From Ruminococcaceae bacterium KH2T8 (GTDB lineage Bacteria > Bacillota > Clostridia > Saccharofermentanales > Saccharofermentanaceae), in NCBI GenBank assembly GCA_900111435.1, contig FOIY01000001.1, positions 310,001 to 374,000 of the forward strand: a stretch of 64,000 nucleotides of DNA, given 5' to 3'. Shown in pieces: positions 63,858 to 64,000 of this stretch. A model generated the notes under the pieces. That model saw only the letters and a list, made by a program, of their open reading frames with translations, was not told the origin of the DNA and did no database searches. The translations under genes were made by a program, and so were the position numbers. The number at the start of each line of letters is the position of its first letter. Within the stretch, counting starts at the first letter, position 1.

Positions 63858-64000
63858 TTACCAGGGAATGAATTCCCCTCCGATAATATCCTTTACTTCA
63901 GGATCTGACATTATCGCATATCTGTCAGGATGCCTGTACTTATCTCCCATTATGTCACCATTTCTGTGAGCACGAAGTGCATCAAGGTCCAGTTCCGCAA
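63858..64000 (-). CDS. C-terminal end of an unidentified protein (partial)
   Basis: A minus-strand frame enters from the window edge and ends at TAA 63858. The last residues include LDALRAHRNGDIMGDKYRHP and end EFIPW. The frame has no stop over 143 bases and lies tightly before the next gene, so it is probably real. Family not recognised. Confidence 0.6.
   Translation of the reverse strand, partial: AELDLDALRAHRNGDIMGDKYRHPDRYAIMSDPEVKDIIGGEFIPW

Overview
The window reads as chromosomal DNA of a Gram-positive, low-to-mid GC member of the Bacillota, class Clostridia, probably an anaerobic plant-fibre degrader of a rumen or gut. The evidence is a PolC-type replicative polymerase next to ispG, strong AGGAGG-type ribosome binding sites, Firmicutes gene families (YesM/YesN-like two-component systems, LplB/YtcP-like sugar ABC transporters, DUF624, DUF1653, DUF2130, DUF6465-like), a 4Fe-4S aldo/keto reductase, and many glycoside hydrolases. 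I cannot name genus or species. No rRNA, tRNA, CRISPR array, prophage or complete insertion sequence was recognised.

Layout. 1-6.7 kb (minus): a partial gene, polC, ispG, and a histone H1-like Lys/Ala-rich protein. 6.8-13.6 kb (minus): a zinc-ribbon membrane protein, then a tightly overlapped six-gene MoxR-DUF58-small membrane protein-VWA-VWA-TPR operon (aerotolerance/Bat-like). 13.8-17.4 kb (minus): a LacI-type sensor fused to GGDEF, an aldo/keto reductase-ferredoxin, and a flavin reductase-like protein. 17.6-26.8 kb: an arabinoxylan locus, with GH51 and GH39 on minus and, divergently, AraC regulator, GH43, carboxylesterase, FGGY (ribulokinase-type) kinase and araD on plus. 26.8-35.9 kb (minus): small proteins and a YesM/YesN-regulated sugar ABC importer without its ATPase. 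36.2-44.0 kb: a HAD phosphatase, two DUF4230 proteins, pepT, an unusual acetyltransferase-fold protein with a long PSPFKP-repeat tail, and a dinB-type polymerase. 44.1-49.0 kb (minus): a two-component system with an FtsX-type ABC transporter. 49.1-56.8 kb (minus): a leucine-rich-variant repeat protein, GNAT, GH31 alpha-xylosidase, GGDEF protein, DUF1653, DUF2130, an IS630-like HTH remnant coupled to an EF-Tu-domain-2-like protein, and a TetR-like regulator. 56.9-64 kb (minus): GH114-like protein, a lipoprotein with a decayed neighbour, a LUD-domain protein, a 45-residue membrane protein, GH95, a duplicated-domain membrane protein, and small membrane proteins.

How they work together. GH51, GH39, GH43, the esterase and GH31 can release arabinose and xylose from decorated xylan or xyloglucan. 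The kinase and AraD take L-ribulose to D-xylulose 5-phosphate; araA is not in the window. The ABC importer could bring in oligosaccharides using a shared ATPase encoded elsewhere. The LacI-GGDEF protein may tie sugar sensing to c-di-GMP.

The most unusual observations are a PolC whose built-in proofreading exonuclease has lost nearly all its catalytic residues, a hexapeptide acetyltransferase-fold protein with a His-to-Arg change at the catalytic position and about 18 tail repeats, a Bat-like TPR protein carrying a pilin-type domain and DPQ repeats, a lipoprotein gene that has lost its ATG and reading frame, a stand-alone IS630 HTH, and two genes whose -10 boxes sit exactly 7 nt before the ATG, suggesting leaderless mRNAs.
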